Assembly: GCA_963727015.1 (NCBI GenBank)
Contig: CAVSEV010000005.1
Span: 620,001-684,000 of the forward strand
DNA: 64,000 nt
Source of the DNA: DATFVJ01 sp963727015
Lineage (GTDB): Bacteria > Actinomycetota > Actinomycetes > Streptosporangiales > Streptosporangiaceae
Reading direction: 5' to 3'
In this document: positions 8,621-17,405 of the stretch, piece by piece
Numbering within the stretch: position 1 is the stretch's first letter
How the letters are laid out: each line of letters begins with the position of its first letter
Made by a program: the position numbers and the translations under genes
The notes under the pieces: model-generated
The model's input: only the letters and a program-made list of their open reading frames with translations
Told to the model about the DNA's origin: nothing
Databases searched by the model: none

Positions 8621-9847
8621 GCGCTGAACCAAAGCGCGAGCGCTCCTTGGTGGTGGCCGCTGCCGGTGCTGGCCGTCGCCGGGGTGCTAGCGGCTGTCGC
8701 GATCGTGCGCCTGCCCGGTCGCGGCGGGCACATTCCCTACGAGGGGATCAAGGCCGGGACTGCCAAGCCGGTCGAGCTGCCGGGAATTCTGCTGGCCGCG
8801 CTGGCCACTCTTGGCCTGGGGCTGGTGCTGGGGCCGGAGGCGCCGCTCATTGCGCTCGGCGGCGGCCTGGCGGTCGTGGCCGTGCGGCTGGTGAAAAAAG
8901 ACACCCCCGACCAGGTCATGGCGGTGCTCGCCGCGAGCGCGGCGTTCGCCGCGATCGCGACGATCTTCGGCTCGCCCGTCATCGGCGCGATCATCTTGAT
9001 CGAGGCCGCCGGCCTTGGCGGGCCGATGCTGCCCCTGATCCTGCTGCCGGGCCTGATATCTGCCGGGATCGGCTCGGTCGTCTTCATCGGCATGGGCCAC
9101 TGGACCGGGCTCAGCTCCAGCGCGTACGCGCTGAGCCCGTTCTCGCTGCCGGCGTTCTCCACCCTGACCGCCGCCGAATTCGGCTGGGCCATCGTGCTCG
9201 CGTTCGCCGCCGCGGCCGCCACCTTCGCGATCGTCGATGTCGCACGCAGGTCGGCGGGTGTGGTCGCCAAACAGCCGTGGCTGCTGCTACCGGTTGCCGC
9301 CCTAGCCGTCGGCGGCCTTGCGATCGCGTTCGCCCAGATCACCCACCAGCCAGCGGATGTCGTCCTTTTCTCCGGCCAGGACGCGTTCAGTTCCCTGGTC
9401 AAGCAGGCATCCACCCTGTCCCTGGCCACGCTCGCCTTCCTGCTGTTGTTCAAGGGCGCGGCCTGGAGTATCTCGCTGGGCAACTTCCGCGGCGGACCGA
9501 CCTTCCCGGCCTTGTTCATCGGCACGGTCGGGGGGCTGCTCGCCGCGCACCTGCCGGGGTTCTCCGAGACACCCGCGGTGGCCGTGCTGATGGCCGCCAC
9601 AGCCGTGTCCATCCTCAGACTCCCGCTGTCAGCAACCGTCATCACGCTGCTCCTGACCTCCAAAGCCGGAATCGCCACCGCCCCGCTCATCATCGTCGCC
9701 GTCGTGGTCGCCTACATCACCATCCAAACGCTGTCCGCAGCTCGCGACCCCGCCACGCCAACCCCACCGGCCGCTGGCCCGCAACCAGCCGCTCAACAAG
9801 TGCACACCACCACCACGACCGCAAACCCTGCCGACGGATCGACCTGA
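8603..9847 (+). CDS. ClC-type chloride channel/antiporter family protein, N-terminally short
   Basis: A 414-residue integral membrane protein of the ClC family. The three selectivity regions are present in variant form: 'GRGGHIPYEGI' (near residue 35), 'GLVLGPEAPLIALGG' (near 72) and 'NFRGGPTFPALFIG' (near 295), with about ten hydrophobic helices. It would move chloride or a similar anion, possibly in exchange for protons; the usual catalytic glutamate motif GxEGP reads GPEAP here. ATG 8603 is chosen because GGAG lies six bases upstream. A longer frame back to 8375 is open, but it overlaps an unrelated antisense gene fragment. The first helix of typical ClC proteins appears to be missing, so the protein may be truncated by a recombination junction near 8.6 kb. 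A strong terminator follows at 9855. Confidence 0.75.
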   Translation: MPGASLALNQSASAPWWWPLPVLAVAGVLAAVAIVRLPGRGGHIPYEGIKAGTAKPVELPGILLAALATLGLGLVLGPEAPLIALGGGLAVVAVRLVKKDTPDQVMAVLAASAAFAAIATIFGSPVIGAIILIEAAGLGGPMLPLILLPGLISAGIGSVVFIGMGHWTGLSSSAYALSPFSLPAFSTLTAAEFGWAIVLAFAAAAATFAIVDVARRSAGVVAKQPWLLLPVAALAVGGLAIAFAQITHQPADVVLFSGQDAFSSLVKQASTLSLATLAFLLLFKGAAWSISLGNFRGGPTFPALFIGTVGGLLAAHLPGFSETPAVAVLMAATAVSILRLPLSATVITLLLTSKAGIATAPLIIVAVVVAYITIQTLSAARDPATPTPPAAGPQPAAQQVHTTTTTANPADGST

Positions 9848-9854
9848 CCACCGA

Positions 9855-9881
9855 GCTTCCCGGGGCAGCGCCCCGGGAAGC
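9855..9881 (+). terminator. hairpin terminator after the ClC gene
   Basis: Two 12-base arms (GCTTCCCGGGGC and its complement) are separated by three bases, starting eight bases after the ClC stop. There is no clear U tract, as is common in actinobacteria. It lies between convergent genes. Confidence 0.7.
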
Positions 9882-10049
9882 CCGGCGCCGCACCGCGCCA
9901 GGTGCGGGAGCCGTCGGTGGCGCGGTCCGGCGCGATGGGAGGATCCTTGTCGTGACCCGTCGGCTGGTTCGTGATCTAGCGGACGTACCGGCCCAGCACG
10001 AGCAGCCCGGTCACCACCTGAAAGTGCTCCCGGTTGCGCAGCCCGTGTG

Positions 10050-11432
10050 TCACCCACTGGGGGCGGGGGGCGCGGGCGCGTGGTTCGGTGGGGGCCTGCC
10101 GATCAGCTCGATGAGGCCAAGCACCACCAGCAGCAGGACGGCGATGACGATGGTCACTGGGGCGGTCGGGTGGCCCCAGAAGATGAAGACCAGCGCGGCG
10201 AGCGCCACCGCCGCGATCCGCAGCCCGTGCCGGTGCGCATAGGTCCACCTGCCCACCGGGCCGGTGGACAGGCCGGCGGATTCGCCGCCGCGGCGCAGCC
10301 GGCCCAGGCCGGAAGAAAACGCCGACCGGGTCGCGACCGCGGCCGTGGACGGGCCGGTGAAGAACGCGCCGACGGCCACGATCAGGCCCACGACGAGCAG
10401 GGTGCGCAGCGCCGTCCTGATGAACCGGACCAGGATGTCGAAGGCGGCGGCGGCCGCGGCCGCGGACGCGCTGGCGGGCACGCTGTTCAGGTAGAAGGCC
10501 CGGGCGATCGCCAGCCCGGCGCCGAGGACCAGCATGGACGCGGCGAACCCGAGCCCGGCGCCGATCAGCGCCCGCCGGTGGCCCCGGGCGGCGGCCACGC
10601 CGAGGCCGAGCAGCACGAGGGTCACGATGGGCAGCACGATTTTCAGGTCGTTGATGAGCCGGTAGGCGCTTTGCGCCTTGGTCAGGTTCTTGGACGGGAA
10701 CAGCGCGAACGTGGCATGGACGATGGGGATCTTGCTGGCGATCGTCAGCCCGCGCGCGACGAGGTCCTGCTTGGCGACGGCCTCCAGCGGCGCCAGGTCA
10801 AGGGTGACCTGGCCGTTGCTGACGCCGATGGCGCCGTTTTTGCCGCCGCGGCCGGACAGGACGGCGATGAGCTGCTGGCTGGCCGCCCGGTTCACCTGGA
10901 CCCACGCGGCCGCCATCCGGGGGCCGGTGACGATCTTTTGGACGCGGCTGTGCACGAACCCCTGTACCCCGCTGGCGAGCGGCCCGGCCACGCTCTGCAG
11001 CAGCCCGCCGACCCGGGTGAAGCCCTTCTGCGACAGGTCGGCGGCCGCCTGATCGGTCAGCCCCTTCACGTCGATCTTGGTGACGATCTCGTTGGTGAGC
11101 TTGTTGGTGAGCGCGTTCTGGATCGCCGGGTCCTTGATCAGCGGCGCCACGTTGGCGACGTACCGGCTGGTGTCGGACACCTGGTTCGCCGTCCACACTC
11201 CCAGCACCGAGAGGGGCGCCAGGATACAGCCGAGGATGATCAGCAGCGCCGCGACCGGCGTCCGCCAGCTGAACCGGCGCCGCCGAGCCCGGCGCGGCCG
11301 CTCGCGCGGTCCGGCCCCGTCGGCGGGCGGGCCTGCCTGGCCGGCCCGCCCGCCGGGCGGGCCTGCGCGCTCGTGCGAGCCCGGGCCCTCGCTCGCGGGC
11401 ACCTGACCCTCGCCGCCGTTCGTATCGGACAC
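10050..11432 (-). CDS. conserved integral membrane protein
   Basis: A 460-residue membrane protein of unknown function, of a type common in actinobacteria. After a Gly/Pro/Arg-rich cytosolic head (about residues 1-55) comes a helix ('PVAALLIILGCILAPLSVLG'), a large extracytoplasmic region with 'QVSDTSRYVANVAPLIKDPA', and then four or more helices in the second half, with a short Pro-rich end. The GTG at 11432 has GGAG eight to ten bases upstream. Start and length are typical of the family as I remember it. It is transcribed towards the ClC gene. No catalytic motif is visible and I propose no reaction. Confidence 0.75.
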   Translation of the reverse strand: MSDTNGGEGQVPASEGPGSHERAGPPGGRAGQAGPPADGAGPRERPRRARRRRFSWRTPVAALLIILGCILAPLSVLGVWTANQVSDTSRYVANVAPLIKDPAIQNALTNKLTNEIVTKIDVKGLTDQAAADLSQKGFTRVGGLLQSVAGPLASGVQGFVHSRVQKIVTGPRMAAAWVQVNRAASQQLIAVLSGRGGKNGAIGVSNGQVTLDLAPLEAVAKQDLVARGLTIASKIPIVHATFALFPSKNLTKAQSAYRLINDLKIVLPIVTLVLLGLGVAAARGHRRALIGAGLGFAASMLVLGAGLAIARAFYLNSVPASASAAAAAAAFDILVRFIRTALRTLLVVGLIVAVGAFFTGPSTAAVATRSAFSSGLGRLRRGGESAGLSTGPVGRWTYAHRHGLRIAAVALAALVFIFWGHPTAPVTIVIAVLLLVVLGLIELIGRPPPNHAPAPPAPSG

Positions 11433-11785
11433 GGGTCATCTCCCCTTCCATGTCCTCAAACCCGGCGCGCCACCTCCCTGTGCCGGGTGACCGTCGCCGC
11501 TTGTCTCCGCGACGCGCGGCTTCTGGCCCTCGATTCGGCCATCTGGCGGCTGGCGCTGAAGGGACCGGGCGCGCCGGGCAGTTGACGGCACCGAACTAGC
11601 GGGCCACTTCGCGGCCCGCTGAACCCCGATGGAGACGGCGACATCCGCCAGCCTCGAGGGGCCCGGATGGCACGTCCATGCCTTACGCTCGCGATTGCCA
11701 GGCCGCACGGATCCGCCCCATCGGCGGTGGACCGGGTACGCGTCACCTGCAACGCTGGCGCACGGAGCGCAGACAGGGGACGGCA

Positions 11786-12106
11786 CTACCGCGGCTCCGC
11801 CTCCACCGCCGCGATGGCGAAGCCGAGCGCCTCGGTGATGTTGGCCGCCGCCGACACGACCCGGGCCGTTCCGATGATGGGGGCGACGGCCACGAGGACA
11901 TTCTGCACGTCCTCAACTGTCACCCCTGCCTCAGCAGCCGGGCCGACGTGCGCGAGGTAGGACACCGGGCGGGCGTCGACGGCGGCCAGGGCCGCGATCC
12001 GGACCAGCAACAGCGCATCGGGCGCCAGCTCACATCGCTCCAGTGAAGCGGCGGTCATCGCGACGAGGGTTTCGAGAACGGGCCCGTCTTCAGTCGTATC
12101 AGGCAC
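11786..12106 (-). CDS. carboxymuconolactone-decarboxylase-like small protein
   Basis: A 106-residue all-helical protein resembling the AhpD/carboxymuconolactone decarboxylase fold. It reads 'LAPDALLLVRIAALAAVDARP' followed by 'VTVEDVQNVLVAVAPIIG', which corresponds to the two-helix core of that family. The CxxC redox pair of AhpD is absent, so peroxidase-type activity is unlikely. GTG 12106 follows AAGGAG by seven bases; a TTG further upstream is ignored. The gene lies 69 bases downstream of the DUF7144 gene on the same strand, and the two are probably co-transcribed. A decayed copy of the pair lies at 6.8-7.9 kb. Confidence 0.75.
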   Translation of the reverse strand: MPDTTEDGPVLETLVAMTAASLERCELAPDALLLVRIAALAAVDARPVSYLAHVGPAAEAGVTVEDVQNVLVAVAPIIGTARVVSAAANITEALGFAIAAVEAEPR

Positions 12107-12175
12107 GGTCAGACTCCTTGAGTAGGCCGGGAGCAACTCCCGGCGGTTGGCCTGGGGGCGGAGGTGCTGCGGGGC

Positions 12176-12601
12176 TCATCCCTCCACCAGGGCTTTTCCG
12201 TGGACCGCCAGCGCCCAGATGACGAAGATGTCGAGCGTGATGACCATGAGTGACCAGAATGGGTAGAAGGGGATGAAGAAGAAGTTCGCGAATGCCGACA
12301 GCGTGGCGAGCGTGATTCCCACGATCCTGGCCCACAACGCTCCGGTCATTACGTAGAACCCCGCCAGCAGGACGATGATGCCGGCGATGAGGACGATCCA
12401 CCCCCACGTTTTCACGTTCCCGCCGTAGGGGTAATTGGCCGCCGTGTGGTAGAACCTGCCGCTCTTCAACAGGGCGGCCAGTCCCTCGAAGAACGCGAAG
12501 AACCCTCCCACGATCATCACGATGCTGGCAAAGAGAACCCATCCGGCCCCCACGCCCGCACGATCCTCTGTCATAACTCCTCTTTCTCCAGCCCGTGCCA
12601 T
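12176..12601 (-). CDS. DUF7144-type four-helix membrane protein
   Basis: A 141-residue protein with four hydrophobic helices: 'GWVLFASIVMIVGGFFAFFE', 'WGWIVLIAGIIVLLAGFYVM', 'IVGITLATLSAFANFFFIPF' and 'SLMVITLDIFVIWALAVHG'. This is the DUF7144 pattern as I recall it; function is unknown. ATG 12601 has AGGTGG five bases upstream. A second ATG at 12574 follows AGGAG by only two bases and would give 132 residues; both are plausible. It is the first gene of a probable two-gene operon with the decarboxylase-like gene. Confidence 0.75.
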   Translation of the reverse strand: MARAGERGVMTEDRAGVGAGWVLFASIVMIVGGFFAFFEGLAALLKSGRFYHTAANYPYGGNVKTWGWIVLIAGIIVLLAGFYVMTGALWARIVGITLATLSAFANFFFIPFYPFWSLMVITLDIFVIWALAVHGKALVEG

Positions 12602-12928
12602 AACTTCCACCTTTCCAGAAATCAGATCATGGCACGCGCACGTTAACGCCCCGGGGCTTGCCCCTCCATCACCCACTTAGGATGAAATGCGGAGGAGGCC
12701 AGGGGTTGACGATGACTATCAACGGGAGTGTGTAGGAGACCGCCGACGAGTCACAGGAGCCGCAGGCGCTGCTGCGGCCACCCGGTACCTGGCGCGTCTC
12801 CGGTCATGCCAGGACCCGATACGGGGATCACGGCCGCAGTCCGCGACCGGCCGGCCTCCGGCCCGCTCCCGTGGTTTGCAGTCACCCAGACACAGCGCTA
12901 GCCGATGCCCGGCGCCACGCCAGAGCTG

Positions 12929-13480
12929 TCAGGATGCGGATTCGAACTTGTAGCCAAGCCCCCGGACGGTAACGATGTGCCGTGGGCTGGCGGGGTCAGG
13001 CTCGTTCTTCGCCCGCAGCCGCTTGACGTGGACATAGAGAGTCTTGGCATCGCCGACATAGCCGAACCCCCACACGCGGTCGATAAGCGGCATCCGGGTC
13101 AGCACCCGGTCCGCGTTCCGCAGCAACACCTCGAGCAGCCGGAACTCCCTCAGCGGCAACTGGATCTGCTTGCCGCGCACAATGACCACGTGCCTGTCGG
13201 CGTCCATCCGCACCGGGCCCGCCTCCAACGTGTCAGTCGGCCTTTCCTCGATTTGCCCGTGGCGGCGGAGCACGGCACGGATCCGCGTGACAAGCTCGCG
13301 CGAAGAGAAAAGCTTCATCACGTGGTCATCTGCGCCTGGCTCGCGCCCCTTCACCTTGCCGCCTTAGTGTTCTTGGCAGTCAACATGATCACCGGCACAT
13401 TCGAGCGTTGCCGGAGAGCCCGGCACACCTCCGTGCGGCGAGCCCGGGCAGCGTCAGGTCGAGCAGTACCAGGTCATCAG
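12929..13480 (-). pseudogene. broken OmpR-family response regulator (RegX3-like)
   Basis: The winged-helix output domain is intact and in frame from about 13290 to 12929: 'LLRNADRVLTRMPLIDRVWG', 'DAKTLYVHVKRLRAK' and 'IVTVRGLGYKFE'. Upstream, the receiver domain is readable only by switching frames: 'LVLLDLTLPGL' in one, 'VPVIMLTAKNTKAAR' then a stop in a second, and 'GADDHVMKLFSSRELVTRIR' in the frame of the output domain. The usual K-P-F of the receiver reads K-L-F, and the N-terminal third with the acidic pocket is missing. A GTG at 13354 could still give a DNA-binding-only protein of 141 residues. No histidine kinase gene is next to it. Confidence 0.75.
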
Positions 13481-13663
13481 CGAGAAGGCGATGAACCGGT
13501 CCTTCCGGTTGAACCGCATCAGATCGGGACGGGCATATCCTCCTCGGGCGCACCAGGAGTGCCGCGCACAAACGGCCTCAGCGTCGCTCTCGCGAACCTG
13601 GTGGCGGGCGAGGCGATCGCCACGCGCAAGTCAGGGGCTGGGTGACCGGCATATGATTGCCGG

Positions 13664-14218
13664 GTGAAGGGCACGCCGCGGCAACCGGACGGCGCGTCCG
13701 CACCTGCTGGCCGGGACCAACGAGACCCCCCTGACCGCCCATCACCGGTCCAGCGCCTGCACAGCAAGGTTCGCCTTCCACCCGCAACGGACGCATCGCT
13801 AATCCACACCCGCGCCCAGGGAGGGCTCTACCTCGGCGGGTGGGCACTCACGGTGACTCACCTCACGTTGTGGCTGCTCATCGGCATCGGCGTGGTGACC
13901 TCGACGGTGCTGGTGATCGGGAACTCGGTGCTCTCCTTTGCGGCAACAGCACTGCTGGCCTGGATGGTCGTCGCGATGCACCGCCGGCTTGGCCATCGTG
14001 GCTCCGTCAGACGCCTGTTCGCCACGGTGATATGGAAAGGACCCTACGATCCGGTTGGCCGCCTCGTGTACCTGCCGGTCAGAATCCCGGAGTCCTGGCA
14101 AGCGCTACGACGCGGCGGAGCCGCCGGCAAACCGGCCGTCACTGGCGCAGCGGATCAGCCCACCGCCGATCGACCGGCGGTACCGGACAGGACCGACCCA
14201 GGCCGTCCTCAGCCGTAA
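13664..14218 (+). CDS. hypothetical membrane protein
   Basis: A 184-residue protein of unknown function. A polar, Pro/Arg-rich head of about 55 residues precedes two hydrophobic segments ('LTLWLLIGIGVVTSTVLVI' near residue 68 and 'VLSFAATALLAWMVVAM' near 88). A basic, then Ala/Pro/Asp-rich tail follows. The GTG start has only a weak ribosome binding site, and translation may begin later. Composition is consistent with coding, but I know no relatives. Confidence 0.45.
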   Translation: MKGTPRQPDGASAPAGRDQRDPPDRPSPVQRLHSKVRLPPATDASLIHTRAQGGLYLGGWALTVTHLTLWLLIGIGVVTSTVLVIGNSVLSFAATALLAWMVVAMHRRLGHRGSVRRLFATVIWKGPYDPVGRLVYLPVRIPESWQALRRGGAAGKPAVTGAADQPTADRPAVPDRTDPGRPQP

Positions 14219-14271
14219 GGCATAGATAAGGTCCCCCCGGATCGAGAAGGCATCGGCTTTAAGGAGCAGCC

Positions 14272-14505
14272 ATGCCGGAGAAGAGACGGAAGTTCGATCC
14301 GGAGTTCCGTGAGGGTGCGGTCCGGGGCCTGGGCGTCATGGCCTTCGAGTACGTCACCAACGCGGCGGCCAACGCCGCACCCTTCGCCACGCTGTCTTTC
14401 GCCTGGACGTGCCAGTCCTGCGGCGAGAACGTCAGTGACCGAGGCCCGTACAACGGACATCCGGAGGACGAGCAGAGCGGGCATGCGGACGGGTGCGAGC
14501 GCTAG
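14272..14505 (+). pseudogene. chimeric ORF: transposase start fused to a Cys-containing tail
   Basis: A 77-residue frame with a good AAGGAG site before ATG 14272. Its first 18 residues, 'MPEKRRKFDPEFREGAVR', are the standard start of IS3-family OrfA transposases. Directly after this the sequence switches to an unrelated segment ending 'WTCQSCGENVSDRGPYNGHP' and a His/Asp-rich end, which looks like the tail of a small zinc-ribbon-like protein. The junction is in frame. It is best read as a recombination scar in which an insertion-sequence start became joined to another gene. Expression is possible given the intact ribosome binding site. Confidence 0.65.
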
Positions 14506-14555
14506 CCGCCGAAGTCGCCGCGTCCGGCACGTGGTGTGATGAGGAGGACTGAGCG

Positions 14556-14720
14556 ATGTCCGACCCATTCGAGGATCACTCTTTCGGACGGAACGGCGCG
14601 GTGCTCCAGGAGGGCCAGGACCCGGAAGAGGCCACGCCAAGGCCGACGACCTATCACGATGCTCAGGCGACCTACGGGTACTCACGTGCGCGGGCGCTGC
14701 GGCCACGTTCTCGGTGCCGC
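14556..14720 (+). pseudogene. N-terminal fragment of an unknown protein
   Basis: AGGAGG lies eight bases before ATG 14556, and the first 40 codons ('MSDPFEDHSFGRNGAVLQEG', then 'PRPTTYHDAQATYGY') look protein-like. Beyond about 14690 the frame becomes arginine-rich and then runs antisense through the DUF5661 gene, so the original 3' part seems lost. Low-confidence call. Confidence 0.3.
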
Positions 14721-15005
14721 TCAATCACCCGGCGCTGCGCCGCCCGCCTCCGCCTCAGCTTCCATCTTCGCGAGGCGGGTGTAATAGTCCGGAAACTCGT
14801 TGAGGTGCGCACGCGTGATCTTCGCCGTCATGGTGACATCGTCATCGGTCACATTGGTCTCCGGATCACGCGTGCCGTGCTCGAGCTCGATGTCCATCCC
14901 CTTCCGGAACTGCTCGAGATCGAACGGCGAAGCGTCCCAGTCGATGCCGATCCGCTCGCCCGCAGCGCGGGCCTCATTGAGGGTAAAGCCTGAGTGAAAT
15001 GTCAT
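14721..15005 (-). CDS. DUF5661 family protein
   Basis: A 94-residue small soluble protein matching DUF5661 as I recall it: 'AGERIGIDWDASPFDLEQF' and 'GMDIELEHGTRDPETNVTDD', then 'HLNEFPDYYTRLAKMEAEAE'. The function of the family is not known to me. ATG 15005 follows GGAAGGGTG. It ends within the region where a fragmentary gene on the other strand was truncated, suggesting that rearrangement occurred at about 14.7 kb. Confidence 0.75.
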   Translation of the reverse strand: MTFHSGFTLNEARAAGERIGIDWDASPFDLEQFRKGMDIELEHGTRDPETNVTDDDVTMTAKITRAHLNEFPDYYTRLAKMEAEAEAGGAAPGD

Positions 15006-15319
15006 GTCGTTAACACCCTTCCGTGGTCTTCGCATGCTGGTCACTGTGACCTCCCGCATGGTCGTGCCACGCCCAGCCGGGAACATAGGGCCATAGGTCG
15101 TCCCCTCGTTCGATGGGAAGCCAACGCTGGATCCGTGCTGGCACGTGCAGCCGACTTGGTCGTCTAGCTCACGGTTACCGGACCAGCCCCGGCCCGCGCC
15201 GGTCGTCTTTCCGGTTCGTGCTGCTAGCGGTCGCGGTGGTCCTCGCGGTCGTCCCGCCGGTCGCCTCTGCGGTGCACACCGTGTGCTTATGACCGGTTGT
15301 CGGTCCCGGTTACGACGGT

Positions 15320-15532
15320 TTAGTGGACAGCCGCAGCCCCGGGTGGGACGTAACTGCTGCGATCGTGGACGAGGTAAGCGGTGATGATCGCGGCTGGGAA
15401 GAAGAACAGGCTGAAGATGAAGAACCCGATGAAGCTGTGGCCCTTTCGGCCAGCGACGCGGGCGGGCCAGAACGCAATTGCGATCCAGACGATCGCGGCT
15501 ATAACGATCAAGATCCACCAGAGGATGTTCAT
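15320..15532 (-). CDS. small two-helix membrane protein
   Basis: A 70-residue protein consisting mostly of two hydrophobic helices, 'WWILIVIAAIVWIAIAFW' and 'FIGFFIFSLFFFPAAIITAY', with a basic connector 'PARVAGRKGHS'. ATG 15532 follows GGGGAGG by six bases, which is why the longer frame is rejected. Similar short hairpin membrane proteins of unknown role are common in actinobacteria. No partner gene is evident. Confidence 0.65.
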   Translation of the reverse strand: MNILWWILIVIAAIVWIAIAFWPARVAGRKGHSFIGFFIFSLFFFPAAIITAYLVHDRSSYVPPGAAAVH

Positions 15533-15832
15533 GCTGGCCTCCCCTCTCAGCGTTCGTAGGGAACGCTCATAGTTGCTGCCGGACGGCAGCGTCGGCACCG
15601 GATGGGCGCTTGAAGAGCAACCACCGGTCCACCACCACCCTGCTCAGACAAGGGTGGTGCAACTGTAGGGACGAAAGGCATCGGCGGGCAGGACCAATGC
15701 TCGGGTGCTGGCGGCCAGGGCTCTAAGACCGGTGGGGGAGCGTGACTAGGCAGAGCGCAGGACGTGCCATGGATAACGTCAAGTCGAAGATCGCGCTGGT
15801 GGCTGGACCTGCCTTACGCTTCGCGGGGGGAT

Positions 15833-16393
15833 ATGACCGATCAGCCTGACCAGGAACTGCCGCCCGCACCGCCAAAGCGGCTCATCATCAGGGCGGTGCT
15901 CCGCGGCCTCCTGGTCACGACGGCGCTGGTGGTTTTCTATTATCTGCTGCCGCTGGACCGGCCGTTGGACACCGGCACCGCGCTGCGCCTGCTGGTTGGC
16001 CTACTGATCTTTGTCGGCCTGACGGTGTGGCAGGTCAGGGCGATCGCCGGTTCGCGCTACCCGGGCCTGCGGGCGGCCGAGGCGCTGGGATTGATCATTC
16101 CCTTGTACCTGCTGCTGTTCGCCTCAACGTATTTCCTGATGGAACGAGCCTCCGCGGCGAACTTCACTCAGCCGCTGACCCGCACCGACGCCCTGTACTT
16201 CAGCGTGACCGTCTTCACGACGGTGGGCTTCGGCGACATCGCCGCCAAGTCGGAGACCGCCCGGGTCGTGCTCATCGTCCAGATGCTCGCCGACCTGGCA
16301 CTGCTGGGCGCCGGGGCACGGGTGCTGCTGGGGGCGGTGCGCCGAGGCCAGCAACGAAGATCAGGCGACGGCGACGGCCCGGCCGCTAGGTGA
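15833..16393 (+). CDS. two-helix potassium channel family protein
   Basis: A 186-residue ion channel subunit. Two upstream helices (about residues 25-45 and 55-75), an outer helix ('LGLIIPLYLLLFASTYFLM'), a pore helix and the selectivity filter 'TVGFGDI' (residues 130-136) are followed by the inner helix ('VLIVQMLADLALLGAGARVL'). The filter TVGFGD is that of K+-selective channels. No cytoplasmic RCK/TrkA-N domain follows, so gating is not apparent. ATG 15833 follows a run of six G residues; an upstream frame to 15764 lacks a better site. It is a lone gene. Confidence 0.8.
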   Translation: MTDQPDQELPPAPPKRLIIRAVLRGLLVTTALVVFYYLLPLDRPLDTGTALRLLVGLLIFVGLTVWQVRAIAGSRYPGLRAAEALGLIIPLYLLLFASTYFLMERASAANFTQPLTRTDALYFSVTVFTTVGFGDIAAKSETARVVLIVQMLADLALLGAGARVLLGAVRRGQQRRSGDGDGPAAR

Positions 16394-16573
16394 CGTCTCC
16401 CCTGCACCCGGCGCCTCACCAGCATTCACCGTGCCGAGCTAGAGGCTCGCTGGCAGTGACCGGCGCCGGTGGCGTAGGTCGAGACGGTTCCCGGCCGCTG
16501 TTGCCAAGGGCAAGCACGATATGGGCTCGCGGATACGGCCGAGGGGCGTTCGAAGGCCACGGCCGCAGCTGTA

Positions 16574-16963
16574 ATGCTGAGCAATGGAGTTCCGGTCCCG
16601 GAGCCGACGCCGAAGGGTCCCCGCTACGTAAAGCTCGCGGAGCAGGACGCAGACGTTGCAGACGTACTTCGTGTCCTGGGGCAGCCGGTGCCGTTGGATT
16701 GGTACGACATATACAAAGCCTGGGAGATCGTGAAGCACGCAGTCGGAGGCTGGCCGCAAGTTGTAGCTCGGGGCTTGGCCATGAAGGCGGACATCGACCG
16801 GCTCACGGCCTCGGCTAACCACCCTGGCATTAGCGGTGACGAAGCCCGTCATGCCCGGATGCAAGGCACTCCCGGCGCGAACCTGACGATGGCGATGAGC
16901 GAGGCGGATGCCCTGGTGCGGCCGCTGGTCGCCAACTGGATCGAGTCTCATCCCTCCTATTGA
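16574..16963 (+). CDS. hypothetical protein
   Basis: A 129-residue soluble protein of unknown function. The core 'VLGQPVPLDWYDIYKAWEIV' and 'ADIDRLTASANHPGISGDEA' look like a real conserved helical domain rather than a high-GC shadow. The ribosome binding site is weak, and the true start may lie elsewhere or be lost. It is unlinked to its neighbours in any recognisable way. Confidence 0.5.
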   Translation: MLSNGVPVPEPTPKGPRYVKLAEQDADVADVLRVLGQPVPLDWYDIYKAWEIVKHAVGGWPQVVARGLAMKADIDRLTASANHPGISGDEARHARMQGTPGANLTMAMSEADALVRPLVANWIESHPSY

Positions 16964-17251
16964 TCTGAAGCCCCGGCTGCGGCCACACCGGCAAAGGAGA
17001 ACCGGGCGTTGCTGCGGAGGAACTCTAGCCTAGTACGCGGCAAGAAACCGTGTGTCGCCCTGACGTGGTACGTAACCTCAGCGCCGAAAATACTCACACT
17101 CCCGCGACGCTGACGGACGTCTTGGGGCGCGTATGGGGCGCGGAAGGCGTCAGATCGTGGCGTTTCCTGTCGCGTCCTGGCTGTGGATGGCAATCGACGA
17201 GATGCGCCGTTCCCGCTGGCCGGGTAGCTTTATCCGCTACTAGGTTCGAGG

Positions 17252-17323
17252 TGCCCCCGACAGGATTCGAACCTGCGCTCACGGCTCCGGAGGCCGTTGC
17301 TCTCTCCCCTGAGCTACGGGGGC
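17252..17323 (-). tRNA. tRNA-Arg(CCG)
   Basis: On the minus strand a full cloverleaf begins GCCCCCGTAGCTCAG and has the T-arm GGTTCGAATCC and acceptor 3' strand CGGGGGC with discriminator A. The anticodon stem ACGGC/GCCGT encloses the loop CTCCGGA, giving anticodon CCG (codon CGG). CCA is not encoded. Such tRNAs are common integration targets, but no integrase or attachment-site duplication is seen here. Confidence 0.95.
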
Positions 17324-17405
17324 CCGGGGGACTCAGCAAGGTTATCAGCCACCCGGCTCACCCGGACACGTGCCAGATCACCTGCCGCGACGGGCCAGGA
17401 GGCGC

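Noticed and set aside
8296..10242. 648-codon plus-strand ORF over the ClC gene
   Set aside because: Arg/Gly/Pro-rich shadow of the ClC frame, with no hydrophobic helices.
15768..15848. Small ORF starting at ATG 15768 before the potassium channel gene
   Set aside because: It gives a 26-residue peptide overlapping the channel start with no supporting motif or strong ribosome binding site.
17252..17323. Integrated element at tRNA-Arg
   Set aside because: No integrase, no duplicated 3' end of the tRNA and no phage genes were found within the window.
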